The notes under the pieces were generated by a model, which was given only the letters and a program-made list of their open reading frames with translations, searched no databases and was not told the origin of the DNA. 32,115 nucleotides of DNA from Verrucomicrobiales bacterium (GTDB taxonomy: Bacteria; Verrucomicrobiota; Verrucomicrobiia; Verrucomicrobiales; DEV007): contig JABSSR010000395.1 in NCBI GenBank assembly GCA_013213965.1, forward strand, positions 1 to 32,115, read 5' to 3'. The position numbers and the translations under genes are program-made. Shown here piece after piece: positions 8,815-18,244 of this stretch (its first letter is position 1; the number at the start of each line of letters is the position of its first letter).

Positions 8815-10200
8815 CTATTTATCAGGTTGAAGAAATACTTTTTGTTCACGGTAGGTGATTACAGCATTCGTTTCTCGCATGAAATCAGCTCCAAATATGG
8901 CTCCGTATGCGCGGTTTCCTCCGAGATGTTTGAATAAGTCTATTGAGAGAAGTTGACGATTTTCAAACTTAGCTCTTCCCATCGTGAGTACTGGGACATT
9001 GGTTATGGCTGCGGGAGCTTTTCCGCCTATGCCGAAAACAGTTTGATCCATGGGTCCAACAGCACAGCCCGTTTCTTTTGCCCACTCTACGTGAAGAACA
9101 GAACTGCCCGCACCAGTATCGATCATGAACCGAGTTTTTTTATTATTTAGTGTGCCATCAACAAAAATGTGATTTCCTAATCTTTTATACTCAAAACTTT
9201 GATATTTTCTGAGTTCAAGGATGTCTTTTACTTTGAGGCCACGACATTGTCTTAAGAAGATTTCTCTTTCAGGACTCCAGTCGGTGACATATTTTTGATC
9301 ATCATCGGAGAGGCGGCCCACGGGTATAATTAAATTTTTCTTTTGACCTTCAATCGATATTTCAACAGAGGCTGCGTTCTTTTTTGCGATTTTCCCTTTA
9401 TGAGTTTTGCGATCCTTTGTTTTGAAAAATCGGTATTCTGGAACTTCAGGGGCTTCTTCTTCACCATCATCATTGATTAGGTCAGGACGAAAGAAAATCC
9501 TTCCTTCTTTATAAGAAATAACAGCTCGCATTTTACTCATGAATTCAGCTCCAAGGATCGCATCGTAATTTTTTTGAGGGTTTGGGATATCTTTGAACAT
9601 GTCAGCAGAAAGAAGGACTTGATCCTTGATCGCGGCCTGACCAAGTCTGATCTCTGGCACTTCAGTTTTGGCGGCTGGTGCCTCACCTCCTATGCCGTAA
9701 ATTATTTGATCTAAGGGGCCGACCTTGCATCCTTTTTCTTTTGCCGATTCAATGTGAAGAACTGTAGATCCGGCGCCAGTATCGACCATGAAATCTGATT
9801 TATTTCCGTTAAGTTGTCCAACGACGAAAATATGATTTCCTTGTAGAGTGAATTTAAAACTTTCGTACCCTCGTATTTCAAGGAGCTCTCTTATAGTTAG
9901 TGTTTTGCACTTTGTAAGAAATAGTTCTTTTTCCTTGTCCCACTCTTTCACATATTCTTGGTCTTCCTTACTAAGTTTCTCATAAGATAAAGTGGCGGTT
10001 TTGCCATTTGGAAGTTCAAGCGTTAAAGTGTCCTCAGTTTTGTCTATCAATAGAGCTTTAATTGTTTTGCCTCCGGCACTAGTAAAATCCCGATACTCAG
10101 GCTTGTCAGTTTTCCGTGGTATTAATTGACCGAAAGAAAATCCCGTTAATAAGAGGGATGTTGCAATTAATGCTGTTATGGTAATTTGGATACGCTTCAT
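8815..10200 (-). CDS. Secreted tandem SHD1-retropepsin-like aspartic protease
   Basis: Signal peptide; two SHD1-like segments (YRDFTSAGGKTIKALLIDKTEDTLTLELPNGK... and YRFFKTKDRKTHKGKIAKKNAASVEISIEGQ...), each followed by an aspartyl protease module with DTGAGSTVLH / DTGAGSSVLH. Confidence 0.82.
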   Translation of the reverse strand: MKRIQITITALIATSLLLTGFSFGQLIPRKTDKPEYRDFTSAGGKTIKALLIDKTEDTLTLELPNGKTATLSYEKLSKEDQEYVKEWDKEKELFLTKCKTLTIRELLEIRGYESFKFTLQGNHIFVVGQLNGNKSDFMVDTGAGSTVLHIESAKEKGCKVGPLDQIIYGIGGEAPAAKTEVPEIRLGQAAIKDQVLLSADMFKDIPNPQKNYDAILGAEFMSKMRAVISYKEGRIFFRPDLINDDGEEEAPEVPEYRFFKTKDRKTHKGKIAKKNAASVEISIEGQKKNLIIPVGRLSDDDQKYVTDWSPEREIFLRQCRGLKVKDILELRKYQSFEYKRLGNHIFVDGTLNNKKTRFMIDTGAGSSVLHVEWAKETGCAVGPMDQTVFGIGGKAPAAITNVPVLTMGRAKFENRQLLSIDLFKHLGGNRAYGAIFGADFMRETNAVITYREQKVFLQPDK

Positions 10201-10508
10201 TATTTTTTTTAATTTAAGGGGTGGAAGGTATAATTTTAAGCAAAAATATTTCGTGTAGTATTGATTCAGATTGATGGCTACTCAATTTAAAAACATAAAA
10301 AGGCTCATCACTCAGTAATATCAAACCTCGTATGATTTTTTCTATTGAAATTACTTTAAATAATTGAGAATTCTTACTTTTTTGAAAGGAAATGCGATTT
10401 GCATGCGTTATTTTAGTGAATAATGCATATTTTACTGTTCTGATCATTCCTTTACGATTCGAACAAAGCTAATATATTAAACATATAAAAACTACTTACA
10501 TTAATACG

Positions 10509-11033
10509 ATGCAGAAGAACGCGCTTTACCTCATTTTGCTAGGTCTTGTGATGGCTGTGATTATGGGTTGTGAAAACACTCAGTCAGTCAATAGGAATGT
10601 TTTCAGATTAGAAGACGGTCCAAACGGTGTTGCGGGAGGTTCCCGTTACGGTTATCTCGGAACTGATCAGGTTGATGGAAGACCAATTCAAACAGTAGGA
10701 AATGACCAATCAGGAACAAGATACATTAATCCTGTTGAGAATGGTAATCCTGAAGGTGCTGCAACTAATAATACGAGTCCCCAAAACACCCCAGATAAAT
10801 CCGTAGCAACAAATCAAAACAATGTTACCAATACGGATCCCTCAAAAAAGGACCCGGATCCTGCGGAGCCTAAAAAACCAGAAGGCAATAAGCCATACGC
10901 TACCCCTGTTCCGGGGAAGGTTGGTCATGTATATAGTCCATTCGCAAGTGGTCGGGAAGTAGATGTGAATGGGTTTCCTCCTGGCACAGAGGTTCGCTGT
11001 CCTTACACAAAAAGGATCTTTAGGGTTCCTTGA
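10509..11033 (+). CDS. Putative lipoprotein with low-complexity linker and C-terminal [22 protein letters not shown] segment
   Basis: Lipobox-like signal [21 protein letters not shown]; Pro/Asn/Lys-rich middle. Confidence 0.7.
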   Translation: MQKNALYLILLGLVMAVIMGCENTQSVNRNVFRLEDGPNGVAGGSRYGYLGTDQVDGRPIQTVGNDQSGTRYINPVENGNPEGAATNNTSPQNTPDKSVATNQNNVTNTDPSKKDPDPAEPKKPEGNKPYATPVPGKVGHVYSPFASGREVDVNGFPPGTEVRCPYTKRIFRVP

Positions 11034-11045
11034 TTCTAATTTCGA

Positions 11046-11966
11046 GTGGAATTCGAATCCAATTCATCTGAGGAAGGCGATGCTCCTTGTCTGGGCAGTG
11101 TGTCTGTTATTGGTCCTGGCTTATTGGGTGGATCCGTTGCCTTGGCATCTAAGCATGTAAAAAGTATTAAGACTGTATCATTGTGGGCGCGCCGGAAAGA
11201 AGCTCTTGCAGAATTAAATAAATCTGAAGCTGCAGATATTATAAGTGATGATGTGGCAGAAGTAGTTGGTGGATCTGATCTTGTCGTTTTGGCGACACCG
11301 GTAGGAGCTTTAGAGGATTTGGTACGAATGATATTACTGCACCTAAAGGAAGGAGCGGTGATAACTGATTTGTGCAGCGTTAAAGCTCCTGCTGTTAATA
11401 TTGTGGATACGATAATTTCTCAATCAGCAAGAAATGATATTAGTTTTGTTGGAGCGCATCCGATGGCAGGATCTGAGTCTGGAGGTTTTGAAAATGCTCG
11501 TGCTGATCTTTTTAGTGGTGCCGTGTGTGCAGTTACGCCAGGCGAGTCATCAATAAAGGAGTCAGAGGAATTGGTTGTTAATTTTTGGCAATCAATTGGT
11601 TGTCGATGCGTTAAAATTGATTGTATTGCTCATGATGAGCTTGTTGCTCGAGTTAGTCATTTGCCACATCTGATAGCTTCGGCTATCGTGGAAACTGTTT
11701 TTAAAGGAACTAGCGAAGCGCAGTTGTTGGCGGGCCCTGGGTTAAGAAGTATGACTAGGATAGCGGCAGGTTCTCCTGAAATGTGGGCAGAAATTATTTG
11801 CCAGAATAAGGATGCAATAGGAAATGCGATGGAGGATCATATTAATTTATTAAATGATTTACTACAGAAGGTTCGTGACGCTAATTATAATGATCTGAAT
11901 AAGTTCCTTGAGGATGCTAAAGAGAACAAGCATAGATTATATCCTCCGATCAAAGAACAAGGATAA
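11046..11966 (+). CDS. tyrA: Prephenate dehydrogenase
   Basis: VSVIGPGLLGGSVALASK, GAHPMAGSESGGFENARADLFSGAVCAVTP, HDELVARVSHLPHLIASAIV; GTG start; adjacent to aroA. Confidence 0.9.
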   Translation: MEFESNSSEEGDAPCLGSVSVIGPGLLGGSVALASKHVKSIKTVSLWARRKEALAELNKSEAADIISDDVAEVVGGSDLVVLATPVGALEDLVRMILLHLKEGAVITDLCSVKAPAVNIVDTIISQSARNDISFVGAHPMAGSESGGFENARADLFSGAVCAVTPGESSIKESEELVVNFWQSIGCRCVKIDCIAHDELVARVSHLPHLIASAIVETVFKGTSEAQLLAGPGLRSMTRIAAGSPEMWAEIICQNKDAIGNAMEDHINLLNDLLQKVRDANYNDLNKFLEDAKENKHRLYPPIKEQG

Positions 11967-11992
11967 TCTTTGTTAGTGCTAAAGAGATTAGT

Positions 11993-13375
11993 ATGCATTC
12001 CAAGAATAATATTATCAGAGTAAAAAAGGCTAAGAGGTTTGGGGGAGAAGTTTCTGTTCCTGGCGATAAGAGCATATCGCACCGAGCGGTTATATTGGCT
12101 TCTATTTCAAATGGTCGTTGTAGGATTGATGGATTCCTTCCCAGCGAAGACTGTTTATCCACTTTAGGAGCAATGAGGGCTTTGGGCGTTCAAATCGATG
12201 TATTGGGAGAAAACGATTTCGGTTCAGATGAGCTTATGATTCATGGTAGGGGGCTTAATTTAACAGAGCCCAAATCAGATATCGATTGTGGAAATTCAGG
12301 CACTACCATGAGGCTTCTTTCGGGAATTCTTGCTGGACAACAATTTTCTTCGCGTTTAATTGGAGATGAATCTTTATCGACCCGTCCCATGGAGAGAATA
12401 GTATCTCCTTTAGGAGCTATGGGCTGTAAAATTAGCACTGAAGGGGAAAATGGATGTGCTCCTCTTTCGATTAATGGAGGAGGGTTAAAGGGTATAAATT
12501 ATGAGATGCCGGTCCCTAGCGCTCAGGTAAAAAGCGCTTTATTGCTTGCGGGATTATATGCTGAAGGAAGGACTAGTGTAGTGGAGCCTTTAAGGACCCG
12601 TGACCATACAGAAAAAATGTTAGATTTTTTTCAAGTGAGGACAGATCGCAATGATAATGAGATTGGCATTGAAAGTGGACAGATGCTTGAATCTAGAGAC
12701 TTTGTAGTTCCTGGCGACATTTCTAGTGCAGCTTTTTGGCTCGTAGCCGCATCTTCTTTTCCCAATTCACAATTGATGGTAAAAAATGTAGGGCTAAACC
12801 CTACTCGGAATGGCATCCTGAAAATACTAGTGAGGATGGGTGCTTATGTTTCTGAATCTGTCGAAACTAATAGTGGTGGCGAGGAAACAGGAAACGTGAC
12901 TGTTCAGGGTGGAAAACTTAAAGGAATCGAAATTAGTGGAGACATTGTTCCAAATATTATTGATGAAATTCCAATTATTGCTGTTGCAGCGGCTCTCGCG
13001 GATGGAAAGACCATTATTAAAGATGCAGCGGAGCTAAGAGTTAAGGAGAGTGACAGGATTTCAGCGGTTGCTGAGAACCTAAGTAAAATGGGAGCAGACC
13101 TTCAAGAGACTAGTGACGGTATGGTGATAAACGGGGGGAATCAGCTTCAAGGAACTGAGTTGAAAAGTTTTGGGGATCATCGAATAGCGATGGCCTTTGC
13201 GGTGGCTGGCTTATTTGCTTCAGGTCAGACCATAATAACAGATGCGGAATGTGTAAGTATTTCATATCCTAATTTTGAAGAACATTTGATAAGAATGACG
13301 AGTGCAACTAGTAAAGCTTCTGAGCATCCTATCCCAGTCATTACTTCTTTTCCTGAATCTAACTCAAGTAATTAA
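11993..13375 (+). CDS. aroA: 3-phosphoshikimate 1-carboxyvinyltransferase (EPSP synthase), class II-type motifs
   Basis: VPGDKSISHRAVILAS, DCGNSGTTMRLLSG, PSAQVKSALLLAGLYAEG, RTRDHTEKML, LNPTRNGIL, LRVKESDRI, SFGDHRIAMAFAVAGL. Confidence 0.95.
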   Translation: MHSKNNIIRVKKAKRFGGEVSVPGDKSISHRAVILASISNGRCRIDGFLPSEDCLSTLGAMRALGVQIDVLGENDFGSDELMIHGRGLNLTEPKSDIDCGNSGTTMRLLSGILAGQQFSSRLIGDESLSTRPMERIVSPLGAMGCKISTEGENGCAPLSINGGGLKGINYEMPVPSAQVKSALLLAGLYAEGRTSVVEPLRTRDHTEKMLDFFQVRTDRNDNEIGIESGQMLESRDFVVPGDISSAAFWLVAASSFPNSQLMVKNVGLNPTRNGILKILVRMGAYVSESVETNSGGEETGNVTVQGGKLKGIEISGDIVPNIIDEIPIIAVAAALADGKTIIKDAAELRVKESDRISAVAENLSKMGADLQETSDGMVINGGNQLQGTELKSFGDHRIAMAFAVAGLFASGQTIITDAECVSISYPNFEEHLIRMTSATSKASEHPIPVITSFPESNSSN

Positions 13376-13396
13376 TTCATTAACCTAATAATATTC

Positions 13397-14053
13397 ATGC
13401 AGGAAGATGAGAATAATGTAATTGCTATTGATGGACCGGCAGCTTCGGGAAAGAGCAGTGTCTCGTCTAGAATTTCAGCAAAGATAGGTTATCTTCATGT
13501 GAATTCGGGGTTAATGTACAGAGCGTTTACCTGGAGTGTTTTAAGATCTGAAATAGATCCCAATGATGCAGCTTCTGTTGTTGGACACTTGAATTCGATC
13601 AATCTTAATTGTGGTCAATCTGATGGGATTTCTACTCTTAGAGTGAATGGATTGGATCCAGGATTAGAACTAAAATCATCTGAGGTTAATGAAAATGTTT
13701 CTGTTGTTTCAGCTGTTGAGGAAGTAAGGGAAGCCTTAGTTTCTAAGCAGAGGGATTATCTCAAAATTGCCAATATTGTTATGGAGGGCAGGGACATAGG
13801 TTCTGTTGTTTTTCCTGAGACTCCATACAAGTTTTATATAGATGCTTCTGTCGAAGTTCGGGCTAAAAGGAGAATGGCTGAAGGGGGGGGAGATGATTTA
13901 AATAAACGTGATAAGATCGACGCTTCTAGAAAAGTTTCACCTCTGCTCATAGCTGAGGATGCTTGTGTGATAGATACTTCTGAAATGGATTTGGACCAAG
14001 TTGTTCAAGCGGTGTTCAATGAATTAAAGGTGCGAGGTTTGGAAAAATTGTAG
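13397..14053 (+). CDS. cmk: Cytidylate kinase
   Basis: IAIDGPAASGKSSVSSRIS, HVNSGLMYRAFTW, VMEGRDIGSVVFPETPYKFYIDASVEVRAKRR. Confidence 0.92.
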   Translation: MQEDENNVIAIDGPAASGKSSVSSRISAKIGYLHVNSGLMYRAFTWSVLRSEIDPNDAASVVGHLNSINLNCGQSDGISTLRVNGLDPGLELKSSEVNENVSVVSAVEEVREALVSKQRDYLKIANIVMEGRDIGSVVFPETPYKFYIDASVEVRAKRRMAEGGGDDLNKRDKIDASRKVSPLLIAEDACVIDTSEMDLDQVVQAVFNELKVRGLEKL

Positions 14054-14059
14054 ATACAA

Positions 14060-14680
14060 ATGTGGTATTGGATTGGATTTAGCTGTGCGTGGCTTCTTTT
14101 TCGAATTGGATTTCGGTTAAAGATTGTTGGGAAGAGCAGAATTAAAGAAGCATGGAAAGTCGGAGGGGTCTTAATCGTTGCAAATCATACGAGTTTTTTT
14201 GATCCGCCTGTTGTTGGTGTTGCCTATGGTAAGAAAACAGTATTTCTCGCGCGCAAAACTCTATTTAAGAAAGGGTTTTTTGCATGGCTTTATCCTAGAT
14301 TAAATGCAATACCAGTTGATCAGGAAAGGGGTGATATGACTAGCCTTAAAAGGATAATTAAGGAATTGCGTAATGGTAATCCTGTTTTGATTTTTCCGGA
14401 AGGTGAAAGAAGTTTGGATGGGGAGATACATAAAGGAGAAGCTGGTGTTGGTTTAATTATTGCAAAATCAAAAGTTCCAGTTCTGCCGATGAGAGTCTTT
14501 GGTGCTTATGAAGCATTGTCGAAGGAATCTAAGTTTCCAAAATTTTTCACACAAATAACTGTTTGTGTAGGGGAGATGATTCAATTTTCTGAGGATCAAT
14601 TAAAAAATAAAAGCAGAGAAGCGTATCAAGAAATTTCAGATAAGACGATCGAAGCTATTGAGTCTATTGAGCGGGCCTGA
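14060..14680 (+). CDS. plsC: 1-acyl-sn-glycerol-3-phosphate acyltransferase
   Basis: NHTSFFDPP (NHxxxxD) and FPEGERSLDGEIHKGEAGVGLI motifs; follows cmk as in many genomes. Confidence 0.9.
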   Translation: MWYWIGFSCAWLLFRIGFRLKIVGKSRIKEAWKVGGVLIVANHTSFFDPPVVGVAYGKKTVFLARKTLFKKGFFAWLYPRLNAIPVDQERGDMTSLKRIIKELRNGNPVLIFPEGERSLDGEIHKGEAGVGLIIAKSKVPVLPMRVFGAYEALSKESKFPKFFTQITVCVGEMIQFSEDQLKNKSREAYQEISDKTIEAIESIERA

Positions 14681-14694
14681 TTAATGGTCTAATG

Positions 14695-16140
14695 CTAGCG
14701 TAATTTTCTATCATAGAACTGATCTCCTTTTGGTGGGCGTAGCGGCATATTTAAACCACCAGATGATTCTAATTCGCTAAATAGTTGAGTCCTTAATTGG
14801 GATATGATCTTTTTATATTGAGGTAGCTGAATAAGATTGTGCCGTTCGTTTGGATCGTGCTCTAGATCGTAAAATCCGTTCCTGTCCCAAATCCCGTGAT
14901 AGTAGACATACTTATATTTATTTGTCCTAATAGCTACACAGGTTGGTGTTGCTGGGAAATTCCATTCCCAGTGATATTCATATAATATATGCTTCCTCGG
15001 GTTCTTGATTTTTTTATTTGCAAAAATGGAGGCGAAAGAGGTTCCATCAATTTTGGGAGATGCTTCAGGTAATGTTATTCCAGCTAATTCAAGAAAAGTG
15101 GGAGCAACGTCAATGTTTTGAACCATATCGCTAATAACTGTTCCAGGTTTAATTTTGCCTGGAGCATAGGCAAGCATTGGTACCCTAATAGATTCCTCAA
15201 ATGCATCTCTTTTGTCATAAAATCCATGCTCCCCAAGGGCAAATCCATTGTCCCCCATATATAGAAGCATAGTCTCTTCTGCGTTCGGAGAAAGAGTTTT
15301 GACTAGTCGGCCAATATTTTCATCAAGCCCATGTACTGTTTCACAAAATCTCCAATAAAGATTATCAAAAGAGGGGACCGGGTCCTTATCAAATTTTCCA
15401 GTTTCCATATGATCGATGCCGTGAATTCCGTATCGCCTCTCTTTAATCCATAATGATTGAGAGGAATAGTTCTCTTCTGTGTTTGCCATCGTTTCTGGAT
15501 AAGGGATTGGCTTCCCTTGATATTTTCCATGATGACGTGGGGCGGGTGTAAATGGATAATGTACTGCCTTGTATGATACATATAATAGAAAGGGTTTATC
15601 TTTTGGTCTAAAATTATTATACCAGTCGATTGCCTGATCAGTCAGGATATCAGTTATGTAGCCGTCGAATTTTTTTCTCTTTCCATTGATATTAAGCACA
15701 GGATCAAAATATTCTCCTTGGCCGCGAAAACTTATCCAGTGATCAAAACCAGGCCTTGGTGTGTCATTTTCGTGACCCATGTGCCATTTGCCGATGAAAG
15801 CAGTGTGGTATCCTGCTTTTTGTAAATGAGCAGGAAAAAAAACCGTTCCTTCCGGCACGTCTCTTTGGTTGTCGACTACACGGTGATGATGCATGTATTG
15901 CCCGGTCAAAATTGAAGCTCTGCTCGGAGAGCACAATGATGTACTAACAAAGGCATTTTTCAGGTGAGCCCCCTCTGAAGCGAGTTTGTCCATCGTTGGT
16001 GTTTCTAGCCACTTTGGTGAGGCGGGGTGAAACCCCATGAAGTCGTAACGGTGATCATCACTGAGGACTAAGACTAGATTAGTTTTGGCTCCGAGTAAGA
16101 TGCCAGAAAAACAGAAGAGTATCAGGACGATCCTTATCAT
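14695..16140 (-). CDS. Sulfatase (formylglycine-dependent, Cys-type), exported
   Basis: Signal peptide; LVLSDDHRYD; CSPSRASILTGQYMHHH (CxPxR), HTAFIGKWHMGH, YMGDNGFALGEHGFYDKRDAFEESIRVPMLAYAPG. Confidence 0.93.
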   Translation of the reverse strand: MIRIVLILFCFSGILLGAKTNLVLVLSDDHRYDFMGFHPASPKWLETPTMDKLASEGAHLKNAFVSTSLCSPSRASILTGQYMHHHRVVDNQRDVPEGTVFFPAHLQKAGYHTAFIGKWHMGHENDTPRPGFDHWISFRGQGEYFDPVLNINGKRKKFDGYITDILTDQAIDWYNNFRPKDKPFLLYVSYKAVHYPFTPAPRHHGKYQGKPIPYPETMANTEENYSSQSLWIKERRYGIHGIDHMETGKFDKDPVPSFDNLYWRFCETVHGLDENIGRLVKTLSPNAEETMLLYMGDNGFALGEHGFYDKRDAFEESIRVPMLAYAPGKIKPGTVISDMVQNIDVAPTFLELAGITLPEASPKIDGTSFASIFANKKIKNPRKHILYEYHWEWNFPATPTCVAIRTNKYKYVYYHGIWDRNGFYDLEHDPNERHNLIQLPQYKKIISQLRTQLFSELESSGGLNMPLRPPKGDQFYDRKLR

Positions 16141-16318
16141 ATCGTTGAGTATTTATAGCAATGTTGCAGTGAATTATTTAATATAAATAAGATAATAACT
16201 GGCAAACGACTGAATAAATAGCAAAAACAACAAGTTTACCTGTTCTGCGTATCATCATCGCTTCTATTTCATTCTGGTTGCAAATCTTATCATACTATTA
16301 TTCAGTGATTTTCTGATT

Positions 16319-17464
16319 ATGAAAAAGTGGCAAGTACTCATATTAGCTTTAAGTATTATGAATACTTTTATTCTTGGTGGAGAAGATGCAGATGATAAGC
16401 AATCTAATTTATCAGGGTTGAAATTTTCCATTGGTTATATTTCCCGGTCATTTCATGATTTGCGTTTTTCGACAGGCTCTTATTCGCAGGACTTCTCTTC
16501 ATCAGAGTTAACAGGAGAGCCTTTTTCTATAGCTTCTTCTGCTGGTTCTATTGCTGGTTCTATTGATCGAAATTATGATGATGGGTTTGTGAAAATTGAT
16601 GCAACTGATTCATTTGGTGAAGTTACTTGGAACTGGGCTTATGAAGAGTCACTTCAAGTTGATGGTAATTTCATTCGGTTTACTGATAGTTCAGGTCGAG
16701 ATGTAGCACATGATTATTCTGATTCATTTGATCAATACCAGTGGAGCGATGATTTGAAGAGTGGAGGCCCTTTATTTCAAGTTTCCTATAATCTTGAAGC
16801 TTGGAATTCTTTTGAAGTGGAGGCTTCAATGGAGTTTTCTTTCGTTAATGTTAATCGCGCAAATAATGCGTCAACGTTTAGGGCTCAACGCATTTCAAAA
16901 ACAACGCAGACGATAATCCAAGATACATACGGTTTAGGGGGCACTGTGCCTCCTGATCCTCCTCACGAAGGAACATTCGCGGATCCTGGCCCGTTGATTA
17001 ATTCAATTCCTGAAGATAGATCTGTTGTGGTTCAGGACTTTTCTACTGAAACCTTTAATTTTGCTAATAATATACAAGAATCTCTAGACTTTTCTTTGGT
17101 TACATTATCTCCAGGAATATCAGCGAGCATATCGAGAGAGAAATTTCTGTTTAATTTTGGATTGGGAATTTCTCTTAACGTAATCAGTTGGGAAGCAGAT
17201 TTCCGTGAGTCGCTCGACACATTAAATGATGGGATGAAGTCGCAGGAAATTAATTCATGGCAATCAGCTTCATCTGGAAACGATGTTCTCTTTGGAGCCT
17301 TTTTACATGCGGCTACAGGAATGCAAATTTCTGAAGCGCTTAGTCTTTCCGTTTTTGTCAGGCGTGATTGGGCATCTGACTTGAGTGCTACAGTAGGTCC
17401 ATCAAATTTCAATCTGAAACTTAGTGGTACGAGTGGAGGTTTCCGCGCTACTTACTCATTCTAA
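16319..17464 (+). CDS. Putative outer-membrane beta-barrel protein, unknown function
   Basis: Signal peptide MKKWQVLILALSIMNTFILGG; alternating hydrophobic segments; C-terminal aromatic FRATYSF typical of barrel proteins. Confidence 0.6.
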   Translation: MKKWQVLILALSIMNTFILGGEDADDKQSNLSGLKFSIGYISRSFHDLRFSTGSYSQDFSSSELTGEPFSIASSAGSIAGSIDRNYDDGFVKIDATDSFGEVTWNWAYEESLQVDGNFIRFTDSSGRDVAHDYSDSFDQYQWSDDLKSGGPLFQVSYNLEAWNSFEVEASMEFSFVNVNRANNASTFRAQRISKTTQTIIQDTYGLGGTVPPDPPHEGTFADPGPLINSIPEDRSVVVQDFSTETFNFANNIQESLDFSLVTLSPGISASISREKFLFNFGLGISLNVISWEADFRESLDTLNDGMKSQEINSWQSASSGNDVLFGAFLHAATGMQISEALSLSVFVRRDWASDLSATVGPSNFNLKLSGTSGGFRATYSF

Positions 17465-17481
17465 CTGAATGACGTAAATAT

Positions 17482-18195
17482 TTACTTGGGAGTAGGCTCT
17501 TTAGGCTCAGGAGGAGTAGGTTCTGGCTCAGGTGAAGGAGGAGGGTTTTCTGTTAATAGAATTTTCTCTTTGGTTGAAGATAATTTAGTGCTTGCCGTTT
17601 TATTAAAGACTGAAGCGAAACTACTCGTGCTTCCGATACTTTCATATGCCTTTTTAGCTTCATTATATTTTCCTTCTTTAAATAATGAATCAGCAAGACG
17701 AATGGCTGAAGCAGGTGCCGCTGAATTTTCTGGGATGTTTACTTCCTTATATAACCTAGCGGCTTCTTCATTGTTCCCAAGTTCTTCATTCAATGTGGCT
17801 AAGGCAAATAAGCCATCATAATAAAGCGGACTATCTTTGAAGTTGAATACAAATTTCTTTAGAGCGATTTCGGCTTCTTTAAGATCAGGTGGATTTTTTT
17901 CTATGTGCTTATTTGCTAGTAGCAAGAGGGCATTGCCACCAGTAATTGTTTTTTCTTTGTCCTCGGCTAATTTTTTAAGTTTAGTGAATGAATCATTACT
18001 TAGAGAAGCGGATACGAGTTCTTCTCCATCTTTTTGAAGTTTATTTTGCTTGAGAGCTTTATTGAAAAAGAAAAAACCTAGGATAAGAATTAATGCAAGT
18101 ATTACACTAGAAAGTGTTTTCCAATTTTTTTCAAAGAAAGTCTCGAGAGAATTTCCAGAAGGAGGCACTGTATTTACTTCACGGTTAGGTTCCAT
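17482..18195 (-). CDS. Membrane-anchored TPR-like protein
   Basis: Single N-terminal TM (WKTLSSVILALILILGFFFFNKAL), TPR-like A/L/Y-rich helices (LFALATLNEELGNNEEAARLYKEV...ADSLFKEGKYNEAKKAYESI), C-terminal Pro-Glu tail. Confidence 0.65.
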   Translation of the reverse strand: MEPNREVNTVPPSGNSLETFFEKNWKTLSSVILALILILGFFFFNKALKQNKLQKDGEELVSASLSNDSFTKLKKLAEDKEKTITGGNALLLLANKHIEKNPPDLKEAEIALKKFVFNFKDSPLYYDGLFALATLNEELGNNEEAARLYKEVNIPENSAAPASAIRLADSLFKEGKYNEAKKAYESIGSTSSFASVFNKTASTKLSSTKEKILLTENPPPSPEPEPTPPEPKEPTPK

Positions 18196-18244
18196 CTGCT
18201 AATCGTTAATTTATGGAGTTAATATCTGGTTAAATAGAAAAGAT

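Noticed and set aside
17032-17412. 126-aa - strand ORF opposite the barrel-like protein
   Set aside because: No recognisable family; the + strand frame has a signal peptide and barrel-like C-terminus.
17486-17821. 111-aa + strand ORF (MGVGSLGSGGVGSGSGEGG...)
   Set aside because: Antisense shadow of the Pro/Glu-rich tail of the TPR-like protein at 17482..18195.
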